Part shown: piece by piece, positions 1 to 10,165 of the stretch
Layout: each line of letters opens with the position of its first letter
How positions within the stretch are numbered: the stretch's first letter is position 1
Assembly (NCBI RefSeq): GCF_000003605.2
Contig: NW_003137821.1
Coordinates: 120,082-184,081, forward strand
Direction: 5' to 3'
Length of the DNA stretch: 64,000 nt
Source of the DNA: Saccoglossus kowalevskii
Lineage: Eukaryota > Hemichordata > Enteropneusta > Harrimaniidae
The notes under the pieces: generated by a model
Database searches by the model: none
What the model saw: the letters and a program-made list of their open reading frames with translations, nothing else
What the model was told of the DNA's origin: nothing
Program-made: the position numbers and the translations under genes

Positions 1-924
1 TTTTATGGGCTTTGTGCGCGCTGCTGTGGAACGCCGGTAGAGCCGGTGAAAACTCGAGAAAACAACACAAACTCAACTTTGAAGTAATCTGAATCAACCA
101 AATTCATATATGTTACACACGTAGGGCTAATCTTGTTACACTGTTCAGGGGACTCTCACAACCATCGCAAAGTACCGTTTTCTGCGAGTTTTTGATCTTT
201 GTTTTCACCGCGAAGGTTGCCAGGCGGTAGAAAATGCCCGGATGTCCGCCCCCGAGGATTGCCAGCAAACCAGTTGAAGGGCGCCACCATGTGACGTCTT
301 TCTATTTACCGAGTGAATGCTAAACTTTGATAATCGCGATCGATACGCACACACGCCTCTCAAGTGTCGGAGATCATCTAAACAGATTTATATTAGGTGG
401 AACGAGTGAAAAATCTGAACAATGGCTAAAAATGCACAATTCATTTGATATATCAAATTAATTAACTTTTGAGGGGAGAATTAAAAGATTCCATACCTGG
501 TACTAGTACGCATGTGACCAACCTTTAATCAAAACAGAGAATTCTCAAATATGTTTCTACATCATTCGTTCATTTGTTTGTTTGTCCATTTCTCCTACCA
601 AAACGAATTTGACAAACGTTTCATTTCACATTTTACTTCTTCTCCTTGAATGTGAATGGTAAAAAATATACCTTCTGTAAATTACACTCCCTTAATAAGT
701 TATAACAAAAAGTGTCTCAGTCCTCAAGATATCGCTGAAAAACTGAACTCATAGAATTTTGTTCCTGCATTAAAAAATGTGTTTCTGTCCTCAATAAATT
801 ACAAACGTAAATTCCCTTAGCATATGCCTTTAGCCAAATCAACTTCTGTTGTTTCGGGATAAATGTGATTTTCAGAAAATACAGCGGATTTTTCAAATTT
901 TAGGGGATGAACTGAAGAAACCAA
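1..924. other. Flank without a recognisable gene
   Basis: No reading frame or RNA gene is convincing here. A block at about 216-262 (GTTGCCAGGCGG, then AAAATGCCCGG and a CCGAG run) recurs in the same orientation at 54852-54899, so at least that part is a dispersed repeat. The 3' part is the downstream flank of the minus-strand frame that ends at 925; I found no clear polyadenylation signal for it. Confidence 0.5.
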
Positions 925-1794
925 TCACGCACTTGTAATGATATACTTGGCAAGTCGTCGTTGCCAGATCGGAGGCTGTTTAGGTAATTCGTGATGATTC
1001 GCCGATGGTGTTCGTTTGGTTGCCATCACGTCGTTAGCATAGTTACTGACACGTGACCGTGGCGCGAAATGTGACGTTACGCTCTCATTCTGTATCAAAT
1101 CTCGTCGAGTTGGATACAGACTCCAAGTCGGTTGACTTGTGCTCAGCCATTTTGACACAAATATCTTTCTGTCTTCCAACTCTTCTATAACTTCACGGGT
1201 TTTATTTTCAGGAACATCGCGCGACTTCTCGGGTGGTGCAACCGCAGCGACCTTTTCTGCATTTTTCTCATCATTATTATCTGTTTTCTCATTTCTGGTT
1301 TCTTTAGACTTCTTATCCCGCCTCTGCTCCTTTTGTTCCTTCTTGTTATCATTTTGTTTATGTGCACTTTCTCGAAGAATCTGATCACCGCGATCCTTAC
1401 GCCACTTTCGTGTTTTCTTCGCACTGTTTTCCATGGGGACAGTGGATGGTCTGCGCATGCTCACAAGAAGTATATCACTACGCTTGGGTTTCGTACGTGG
1501 GTAGAACTCGCATGGTTTGGGTTTCAGATGCGGAAAGAATAATTTCTTTTTCTTCCGACGGTGATAAATTGGCCAACATCCGGGTACCGGCGACGGGACG
1601 AAATTTCTCACCGATTTCTCCTTGGGTATATATCGCCGTTTGATATCGACTCGTATGATCTCGTCGGTGGTCGCCGTTGGGGAGGACCTGGGTGAATGTA
1701 TAACAAGGTCGGACAGTATGTCACGTGTTAACAGAATATCGTTCGATTCTTCCCGATCTACCTTCCTGTTACTGAGACTCCTGAAATCCAGCAT
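925..1794 (-). CDS. Unrecognised basic, charged 289-aa protein (intronless frame)
   Basis: I do not recognise this protein. The first ATG on the minus strand is at 1794-1792 (MLDFRSLSN...), and an in-frame TAA lies a short way upstream, so the frame is bounded on both sides. The N-terminal third is rich in Arg, Pro and Ser, with KRR, RRKKKK and KPKR clusters that could serve in nuclear import. A central stretch of about 70 residues is almost pure Lys/Glu/Asp/Arg/Asn and may form a charged helix or stay disordered. The C-terminal quarter looks folded or conserved, with Trp, Pro and Tyr (KWLSTSQPTWSLYPTRRDL) and the end PPIWQRRLAKYIITSA. The stretch is richer in GC and CpG than its surroundings, as expected for coding sequence. 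A TTTATTTTTAG acceptor-like stretch just upstream on this strand could join a 5' UTR exon. I infer a lineage-restricted nuclear or cytoskeletal protein; a first or last exon of a larger gene is the alternative. Confidence 0.55.
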   Translation of the reverse strand: MLDFRSLSNRKVDREESNDILLTRDILSDLVIHSPRSSPTATTDEIIRVDIKRRYIPKEKSVRNFVPSPVPGCWPIYHRRKKKKLFFPHLKPKPCEFYPRTKPKRSDILLVSMRRPSTVPMENSAKKTRKWRKDRGDQILRESAHKQNDNKKEQKEQRRDKKSKETRNEKTDNNDEKNAEKVAAVAPPEKSRDVPENKTREVIEELEDRKIFVSKWLSTSQPTWSLYPTRRDLIQNESVTSHFAPRSRVSNYANDVMATKRTPSANHHELPKQPPIWQRRLAKYIITSA

Positions 1795-3514
1795 CGCGGG
1801 AATATGAAGCAATCCGTATGATATATGTATACTTTAACAGATCTAAAAATAAACACATGGCAAATGGCGACGTCAATAAATTAAACGACAGACACACCCT
1901 TCCGAGTCTCACTTATCTTTCATTGAAATTGCATTTTTGCATCAAGTCATGCATTATTTATTTTTTGTTATTTGATTGATTGTTTGGTTGGTTGTTTCTG
2001 TCTATTTGTTCAAGTTTGATTATTTGTTTATTTATAATGGGTCACCCGGTTGAAATCTTAGTGATGAAAATATTTTTGTTTTGTTTTTTAAATATGTTAT
2101 TCACTCATGCTAAACGACAGTTGGTGTATTCCCAACCCGATTAATGTGTAATATGCAGTCGTGAAGATTTTTTTTTATTTCTCTTCGATCCTTCATTGTT
2201 TCACGAAACCTATCAGGCCAAGTTTTCAAATTAAGGGTCTTAATTACCCGTCAATGTTTTAATGTAACGTATGATGGGTGATGAATGTCAGTATATAGTT
2301 ATGTTCCCACAAGTTCGAAAGATGTGGACAACCACTTAAAACTAATATATATTCCAGTGAAAACTCCCTTACATCAATATCGGACAAAATATAAAATATA
2401 TAATAAACGAAACTCTGTATATTTTTCTCGAATCTAATACTAGTACTCTGAATTGTCAAAAATGCGATAGCTTTACCTCTCTTATTACATTCAACAATCC
2501 GATTACTAGTGACAATCAGTCTAGATTGCAATATCCCTCTATTACATGTTAACAACTAAAAAAAAAATTGATAGACATACCATATCTCGTCAATTTCGTT
2601 CTTCGAATCGTAACAATGTCGCTTCTGTTTGTCAGTCCTCGTTCATTTTCCCATCTAACACCACTTCAAATTCGAGGTTTCTAGAATTTAATTAAGACGG
2701 TAGTCCGAGTACAACAATCCGCGTCAACTGTGGGAACGACAAGTAATAAAAAAAATGGAAAGGGAAATTTCATGAGCATGTATTAGATGCGAAGATCGGA
2801 AGTGGACGCCAAATACGTGATTCAGCGAGAGAGGAAGTGCCCCGTGTGTTTTGTTGCTAATCGGAAACGTTGGCCTGGCAGCGTATATCAACACCCATTC
2901 ATCAACGTAGTTCCGTTTCTCTTTCCTTTCTGAAAAATTTCAATTCCATCATATTAATTATTCACTCCATATTTATTCTCAGATTCATGTTTAAATGATT
3001 ACCCGCATTCTAAATATTTTATTTCGTTCCTTGGTTAAAATTTAATTCGATACTTTTATAATTGTATAAATTATTGTTTTATTCATTTAAAATTTAACGA
3101 CAACTATTCGGAAAAATGACACCGTCTTTGAGTTCAGTGACGTGCCATTCAGCGTACCATTGCGTCATAATTTAACAGACCGTCACGCATGAACGACACT
3201 ATAACAATTATTTTTTCGAACTACGACCAAATTTATAGAACTGGTGCTGAATAAAATAATAATAAATTAATATTGGCGGTGACTCGCATACAAGCGTTTA
3301 TTTGAGTTTCGCAGTTATACCAAAAGCAGGAACCAATATTCTGTAATAATCTTTCTTTCAATAAAATTATACAACACTCAAGTGAATGGAATTAGATCTC
3401 CGCGCAATTCTTCGCGAATTCAATCTTTATTTAGGTCTCTGCTCATACGTTTATTGGTTCTTTTTCATACAGGGGAGCGGAACGTTATAGGCTAGTATTT
3501 ATATCTCGGTGACA
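1795..3514. other. AT-rich intergenic stretch
   Basis: This is AT-rich non-coding sequence with T-runs and short A/T simple repeats. A somewhat GC-richer island at about 2780-2900 carries no usable frame. It may hold the promoter or a 5' UTR exon of the minus-strand 289-aa frame, but no definite element is visible. Confidence 0.4.
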
Positions 3515-4930
3515 CTTGGCCTGTCATTGCCAGTAACTACTGTAAAATACTTTATTATGGCTGGAATTAATGTATGCTGAAAAAAACTTGTTTGGAGGTT
3601 TTGTGTGACGTTTATTTTCACTGATTTCTGTTTTATTATTTTAATGAGTTGAATATAAAATATAGGAAAACAATAAATTCGCTGGATTTTATTCATTCCT
3701 TCAAGCAAAATGAAGTATTTTACAGTATGGCACTACCCGAGATACTGTCGTTACCAGTACCCTTGTCGTTGCCAATAAGCCTGTCATTAGCAAGAATTCT
3801 ACCAATACGAGTGACCTGTTAATACCAGTATACTGCCATTGTCAGTAACTATCCAGACATTACAGTTAAACCTGCTAATACCGGTAATCCCGACATTATA
3901 AGTAACCTGTTAAGCATTAACTAGTAATCTCATCATTAACTCGGTTATTACTTGTGATATCGTCATTGCCCAATCAATGTTAACAATCTAGTCATTAACC
4001 CTGTCATTACTAGTAATCTCGACATTAATCTTGCTATAACTAGAAATTAACCTTGTCGTATCGATGTCATGTCTTGTCTTGTCGGTTACCAGTAATCACG
4101 TCATTACCAGTAACCTTGTCGGTTACCAGTAATCGCGTCATTACCAGTAACCTTGTCGATTACCAGTAACCATGCCATTACCAGTAACCATGTCATTACC
4201 AGTAACCATGCAATTACCAGTAACCTTGTCGATTACCAGTAACCATGCCATTACCAGTAACCGTGTCGGTTACCAGTAATCGTGTCATTACCAGTGACCT
4301 TGTCGATTACCGTTAACCATGTCATTATCAGTAACATTGTCGAATATCACTAATCGTGTCATTATCATCAACCTTGTCGATTACCAGTAACTATGTCATT
4401 ATCAGTAACCTTGTCGATTACCAGTAACCTTGTCGATTACCAGTAACCATGCCATTATCAGTAACCATGCCATTACCAGTAACCTTGTCGATTACCAGTA
4501 ACCTTGTCGATTACCAGTAACCATGTCATTACAAGTAACATTGTTGATTACCAGTAACCATGTCATTATCAGTAACCTTGTCGATTACCACTAATCGTGT
4601 CATTATCAGTAACCTTGTCGATTACCAGTAACCATGTCATTATAAGTAACCTTGTCAATTACCAGTAACCTTGTCGATTACCAGGAACCATGCCATTACC
4701 AGTTACCATGCCATTACCAGTAACCTTGTCAATTACCAGTAACCTTGTCGATTACCAGTAACCATGCCATTACCAGTAACCTTGTCGATTACCAGTAACC
4801 TTGTCGATTACCAGTAACCATGTCATTATCAGTAACCTTGGCGATTACCAGTAATTATGTCATTACCAGTAACCTTGTCGATTACCAGTAACCATGTCTT
4901 TATCAGTAACCTTGTCGATTACCACTAACA
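3515..4930. repeat. Alternating 18/19-bp tandem array (TTACCAGTAACCTTGTCGA type)
   Basis: Two related units alternate: a 19-bp ACCTTGTCGATTACCAGTA and an 18-bp ACCATGTCATTACCAGTA. The stretch 4080-4925 is well kept and made of many copies. The stretch 3728-4080 is much more decayed but still shows CATTA(CC)AGTAA words. The flank left of the transposon at 3538 (CCTGTCATTGCCAGTAAC) belongs to the same array, so the array originally started near 3515. Confidence 0.9.
3538..3727. mobile_element. TACTGTAAAATAC-ended MITE, copy 1
   Basis: This is a non-autonomous DNA transposon of about 190 bp with terminal inverted repeats TACTGTAAAATACTTTATT and AAGTATTTTACAGTA. The interior contains TTTTCACTGATTTCTG and ATTCGCTGGATTTTATT. 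The same interior recurs at 28927, 47572 and 63358, which defines the family. TA at both outer ends is consistent with TA-target insertion (Tc1/mariner type), which is inference. This copy sits inside the old part of the tandem array. Confidence 0.85.
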
Positions 4931-5152
4931 GTTTCGTAAATTTTCTTCGGATTTGAACGTGGTAAGAATTCTTTATGGTCCCTCACCCATGAGTATAATT
5001 CTAACCCTAATTCTCCAGTGCTCCTCCCCCATTTGTCTTCAGGACACGTATAGTTATCTGAAGGCGCATACACTGGGGTTGGAGTATTAGGGTTCAGGTT
5101 CAGGTTAGGAGTGGGGGCATTAAGGAACTCTTTCCGTCAACGTACACTGCCT

Positions 5153-5472
5153 TATGAGATTAATCATGTTACACGGAATTATGAGATTAATAACGTTACA
5201 CGGACTTTTGTGATTAAAAAAGTTACACGGACTTATGTGATTAATAAAGTTACACGGACTTTTGTGATTAATCAAGTTACACGGACTAATGAGATTAATA
5301 AAGGTACACGGACTTATGTGATTAATAAAGTTACACGGACTTATGTGATTAATAAAGTTACACGGACTTATGTAATTAATAAAGTTACACGGACTTATGA
5401 GATTAATAAAGTTACACGGACTTACGTGATTAATAAAGTTACACGGACTTATGAGATTAATAAAGTTACACC
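5153..5472. repeat. 27-bp tandem array, about 12 units
   Basis: The unit is TTACACGGACTTATGTGATTAATAAAG-like, with an exact 27-bp period. Because 27 is a multiple of three and the unit has no stop in one frame per strand, the array is open on both strands (repeating VTRTYVINK on plus, CNFINHISP on minus). It lacks a plausible leader, and an array of this kind is better read as a minisatellite than as a gene. Confidence 0.9.
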
Positions 5473-6405
5473 GCCATTGGCAACTCTTCATTAAATTATT
5501 AACTCACCATTAAGCGTATAATTTTCTCCACAGCTGACTTGTTATATACTTAGCTTGGGATTAATTGCCACTCTGCGCCCCTTAGTCGCCTAACGGTAAC
5601 TCCAACTTTGAGGCATACATTCATGGTTCTATATACCCTTGCTACAGCTAAATGACCCGTGCTATTGTGTTTTCAATAAACTTGATTTTGGATCAACTTA
5701 ATTGGTATATTTTTTCATCGTAATCCTTCGAGACAAAGCTGACCTTTTGTAGATCAAAGCTTTCAACGAAAACGAGTTTAGCTCCGCTCGGTTCACAAAA
5801 TGAAAGGACGATCGCCCTCTGGTGACCCCCAACGCACGGCGTACAATGGCCACATTCCGCGCTGTTTATAGTCACTCATGGATAACTAATATTACACGGA
5901 ACATCACCGGGGCTTCAAAGAAGAGTTCAGGAAGGACAGAAAAAAACAAGTTTTTTACCCCTTCGCTCAAAACGTACAACTCGTGTGTGTGGTGCTGTTT
6001 TAAAAATGGCTCACCTGAATTTAAATACTGGGTTTTACATGAGGTAAATATGAAAGTTTTCCTAGAGGCACGGAACGTGTGTATAGTGCGGTTTGATGGA
6101 GTCACAGACTGTATATGGTTTAATGTGTGGTTTATGATAACTCAGATGGTTTCGAGTGTGGTGTATTGATAACAATTGTGCATCTATGTTGGGTTTTGTG
6201 CATTCACCCGTTATGTGTTTTTTTTTTGATTTACTTATTCAGTTTAGCGCCAAATATTTAAAATATTGTATATTTATTTATGTTTAAACGAATTTGACAA
6301 GATTAGCTTCCTAATCCTATTTTAAATTCCTTTTACCTGTAAATATATTTATTTTTTTCCTATTTCAGAATTGTAATTTTCACGACTAATATGGGTAATA
6401 AACCA
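5473..6405. other. Intergenic stretch with a CTCF-like word
   Basis: No gene is supported. A short GC-richer patch near 5780-5860 contains CGCCCTCTGGTGACC at about 5813, close to the reverse of the vertebrate CTCF core, but a single match of this quality is not significant. The 115-codon plus-strand frame at 5822-6169 has no domain-like features. The stretch ends in the 5-bp microsatellite. Confidence 0.35.
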
Positions 6406-6549
6406 TCATATCATATCATATCATATCATATCATATCATATCATATCATATCATATCATATCATATCATATCATATCATATCATATATATCATATCATAT
6501 CATATCATATCATATCATATCATATCATATCATATCATATCATATCATG
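6406..6549. repeat. (TCATA)n microsatellite
   Basis: A 5-bp TCATA/ATATC repeat runs for about 140 bp with one TATATA interruption near 6484. Confidence 0.97.
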
Positions 6550-6942
6550 TAGATTTCTAGTCTAATAAATATGGCTGAACAATGTTATTCATAAAAAACT
6601 CTTTGCTTTCTAAATTGAATATTTAACAAAGTTAACAACGCACAACACCAGTGTTGGGTTTGAAATGGTTGCTCGTTTTAATATATAAATAAAACAAGCA
6701 AACAAATTCTCCCGAAATGTATCAGTCTGATATTTTATGGCCAGTTTACATTCAGGCTTTATTTATTTATTTATTTTTAAAATGACTCAGTTGGTAGTCG
6801 GTAAAAATATTTTCCATAGCAAAACAAATTAAATAGGTAACCCATCTGTGTTGATTTTATTTAATTGAATTTTCAATTTCTCTAAATATGGTGCGAAACA
6901 TTAATTGATTTCACCTACTGGCGTGTTTACCATAATTAATGA
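6550..6942. other. AT-rich spacer
   Basis: This is AT-rich sequence with a short (ATTT)n run near 6762. No gene or structured element is seen. It may include the decayed 5' part of the LINE fragment that follows. Confidence 0.35.
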
Positions 6943-7579
6943 TTGACGATGTGCAATGGATATGATTCAGACCACCAGCCGCTATTACTTCAGTTGTATG
7001 AAAACACCAATAAGAAATTATTAATTAATCACAATATGCATACTATTTGGGAGAATATGTTTATCTCCCAAATTACTGATGAAACAACGTTGTTAATTGG
7101 AAAAAAGAGAGAGATTGTTATTTCATAAAGTTGGAAAGATGCTATATTTGACGATGTTCGTAGATCCCCAAACAGTAGAAATAGGTTACGAACGTTTCGC
7201 CAATTTAAAAAAAAATTGTGAGAATTATCTGGATATCATTCGTGTTCCCCTACACAGACAAGCTATAATCATAAGTTACACATTGAGACCGGTAGATATT
7301 ATGGAACTCCGGTGGAAAATAGAACCTGCCAAATATGTACAGATGCTGTTGAAGATGAAACTCATTTTCTGGTAGTTTGTCTAGCATATAACCATATTCG
7401 AAAACCACTTTTTGATCGAATTAACTGCATTGAACCACAATTTGAGCTCCTGTCGCCTATCAGTAAACTTACATATATTTGTTCTCAGGATAACCATGAA
7501 ATCATCCAAATTCTTGCAAGATTTGTACACACAGCTTTTCAGATTAGATATAATTTGTTAGTGTGAGTTCTCCAATAGA

Positions 7580-7657
<78 letters not shown>

Positions 7658-7800
7658 CTTTATTTTATTGAGGCGATTAAAGTCACGCTTGTAACTTTTT
7701 GTATATGCATTGTAACCTGCTCCCCCAGGTTAGTGGGGTATATTTCTTTAGAGAAATGGAAATAAAATAAAAAATAATAAAAAAATAAATAGATATAAAA
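6943..7800 (+). mobile_element. Broken 3' end of a LINE (non-LTR retrotransposon)
   Basis: The plus strand carries the C-terminal part of a LINE ORF2-like polyprotein. A first block contains NGYDSDHQPLLL, resembling the SDHxP end of an APE-type endonuclease. It is followed directly by NRLRTFRQFKK and then LHIETGRYYGTPVENRTC. The last block, at 7312-7566, has the Cys/His motif C-x2-C-x8-H-x4-C (QICTDAVEDETHFLVVC), with the usual RKPLF after it. These blocks are in different frames, so at least two frameshifts are present. The reverse transcriptase domain, normally between endonuclease and cysteine motif, is absent, so the copy is internally deleted. A TA tract, a short 3' UTR with a CCCCCAGGTTAGTGGGG hairpin, and an AATAAA/AAAT tail follow, as LINE 3' ends often show. 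The clade (CR1/RTE-like) is not certain. Confidence 0.75.
7582..7655. repeat. (TA)n microsatellite
   Basis: An uninterrupted TA repeat of about 74 bp within the 3' UTR part of the LINE remnant. Confidence 0.97.
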
Positions 7801-7814
7801 GTAAAAAAATTAAT

Positions 7815-7815
7815 A

Positions 7816-7914
<99 letters not shown>

Positions 7915-7916
7915 AT
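7815..7916. repeat. (AAAT)n microsatellite
   Basis: An AAAT repeat of about 100 bp directly follows the A-rich end of the LINE remnant. It is probably expanded from the element's 3' tail. Confidence 0.97.
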
Positions 7917-8632
7917 AGCCCATAATACGGGACATAATGTCAGTTAGCCATTAATGTTGTACAAATACAAATGGCGTGAACACGTTGGCGAGGGTCACGG
8001 TGTTTACAGTTCTTTCCAGAGTAATGGTTTCAATGTAATAATGTTGATAAAGATGTCGGGAATTCATTCTTACATTTTACATTGTTTGTCGAACATGGCT
8101 TAGTTAATCGATGTTTATGTCAGAGTTTAAATTAATTCTAAGCTCAGGTAATCTTAATCCTTGGCCGCACACCTTAATCCTTACAGCTTGCCAGTCACTA
8201 ATTAATATTTACCTTGTATTTCTTTGTTGTGTATCGATGTACGAGTTTTAATTGTGAATAAAGTAGAGTTCTTAGTGAACAGTCAAACTGTATACTTCGT
8301 GTCATCTAAGTATTTACCATTTTTCCTACAACCGACCCACCACTATACGATCGACCTACACGAGCCGCGCAGGGGATTTGAATAATTTAATGTCAATGCT
8401 CTATTCAGCAGCCCGCAATATTAAACATTCTTCGTTTAGGTGTCCAGGTAGAAAGCTTGTTCACGCTACAATGTAAAAGAAATTCAAAATCATTTTAGAC
8501 GTTTTTGGGGTCAGATAAATGTGGTCCATCACATAATATAACGTCCGATAATTGGATAATAGCGATATTGATTTAAGTGGTTTCGAGAAAGAAATCAGAT
8601 TGGCCCGAACACAATAAAAGCATCGACATCAA
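7917..8632. other. Spacer between LINE tail and 60-bp array
   Basis: No reading frame or RNA gene is supported. The sequence has near-average composition and contains one AATAAA-like word near 8257; no transcript can be assigned to it. Confidence 0.35.
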
Positions 8633-10165
8633 AATTGATATGTCATCAGCAGTTGGATACGTACCTTAAGATGGTGACAGATTTCAGGAGGAAGTTTATA
8701 TGTCATCAGCAGCTGGATATGTACCTAAAGATGGTGACAGTTCTAAGGAGGAAGTTTATATGTCATCGGCAGTTTGTCGCGTACCTGAAGATGGTGACAG
8801 TACTCAGGAAGAAGTTGATATGTCATTGACAGTTTGTCGCGTACCTGAAGATGGTGACAGTACTCAGGAGGAAGTTGATATGTCATCGGCAGTTTGTCGC
8901 GTACCTGAAGATGGTGACAGTTTTCAGGAGGAAGTTTATATGTCATCGGCAATTTGTCGCGTACCTGAAGATGGTGACAGTACTCAGGAAGAAGTTGATA
9001 TGTCATTGACAGTTTGTCGCGTACCTGGAGATGGTGACAGTACTCAGGAGGAAGTTTATATGTCGTCGGCAGTTTGTCGCGTACCTGAAGATGGTGAAAG
9101 TACTCAGGAGGAAGTTGATATGTCATTGACAGTTTGTCGCGTACTTGAAGATGGTGACAGTTCTCAGGAGGAAATTGATATATCATTGAGAGTTTGTCGC
9201 GTACCTGAAGATGGTGACAGTACTCAGGAGGAAGATGATATGTCATCGGCAGTTTGTCGCGTACCTGAAGATGGTGACAGTTTTCAGGAGGAAGTTTATG
9301 TGTCATCGGCAATTTGTCGCGTACCTGAAGATGGTGACAGTACTCAGGAGGAAGTTTATATGTCATCGGCAGTTTGTCGCGTACCTGAAGATGGCGACAG
9401 TACTCAGGAAGAAGTTGATATGACATCGGCAGCTGGTCGCATACCTTAAGATGATGACAGTTTTCAGGAGCAAATTGATATGTTATCGGCAGATGGATAC
9501 GTACCTTAATATGGTGACAGTTCTCAGGAGGAAGTTGATATGCCATCGGCAGCTGGATACGTACCTCCAGATGATGACAGTTTTGAGGAGGAAGGTGATG
9601 TCATTGGCAGATGGTCGCATACCTGAAGATGGTGACAGTTCTCAGGAGGAAGTTAATATTTCATCGGCAGTTTGTTGCATACCTGAACATGGTGACAGTA
9701 CTCAGGAGGAAGTTGATATGTCATTGACAGTTTGTCGCGTACCTGAAGATGGTGACAGTACTCAGGAGGGAGTTGATATGTCATTAGCAGTTTGTCGCGT
9801 ACCTGAAGATGGTGACAGTACTCAGGAGGAAGTTGATATGTCATCGGCAGTTTGTCGCATACCTTAAGATGGTGACAGTACTCAGGAGAAAGTTGATATG
9901 TCATTGACAGTTTGTCGCGTACCTGAATATGGTGACAGTACTCAGGAGGAAGTTTATATGTCATTGGCAGTTTGGCACATACCTTAATATAGTGACAGTT
10001 CTCAGAAGGAAGTTATGTCATCGGCTGCTGGTCGCGTACCTTAAGATGGTGACAGTTCTCAGCAGGAAGTTGATATATCATCGGCAGCTTGTCGCATACC
10101 TTAAAATGTGACAGTTCTCAACAGGAAGTTGATATGTCAACCGCAGCTGGTCACGTACATGAAGA
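8633..10165. repeat. 60-bp minisatellite, about 25 units, open on both strands
   Basis: The period is exactly 60 bp from about 8633 to 9590, then shows small indels up to about 10165. A typical unit contains CGGCAGTTTGTCGCGTACCT, then GAAGATGGTGACAGTACTCA, then GGAGGAAGTTGATATGTCAT. Sixty being a multiple of three, the central units form long open frames on both strands: a 20-residue repeat with VCRVPEDGDSTQEEVD on plus, and YQLPPEYCHHLQVRDKLPMT on minus. Units at both edges carry CCTTAAG instead of CCTGAAG, which puts stops into the plus frame. Differences between units change amino acids freely, so I read it as a minisatellite. Units at 8881/8941 match those at 9241/9301, suggesting a 360-bp higher-order repeat. 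Confidence 0.95.

Noticed and set aside
5111-5494. 127- and 123-codon frames as genes
   Set aside because: Both come from the 27-bp array; open frames on both strands of the same array indicate a periodicity artefact.
8700-9546. Long overlapping frames on both strands (249 and 267 codons) as repeat-protein genes
   Set aside because: They are by-products of a 60-bp tandem unit lacking stops. Edge units contain stops, there is no leader or splice context, and unit differences change amino acids freely.
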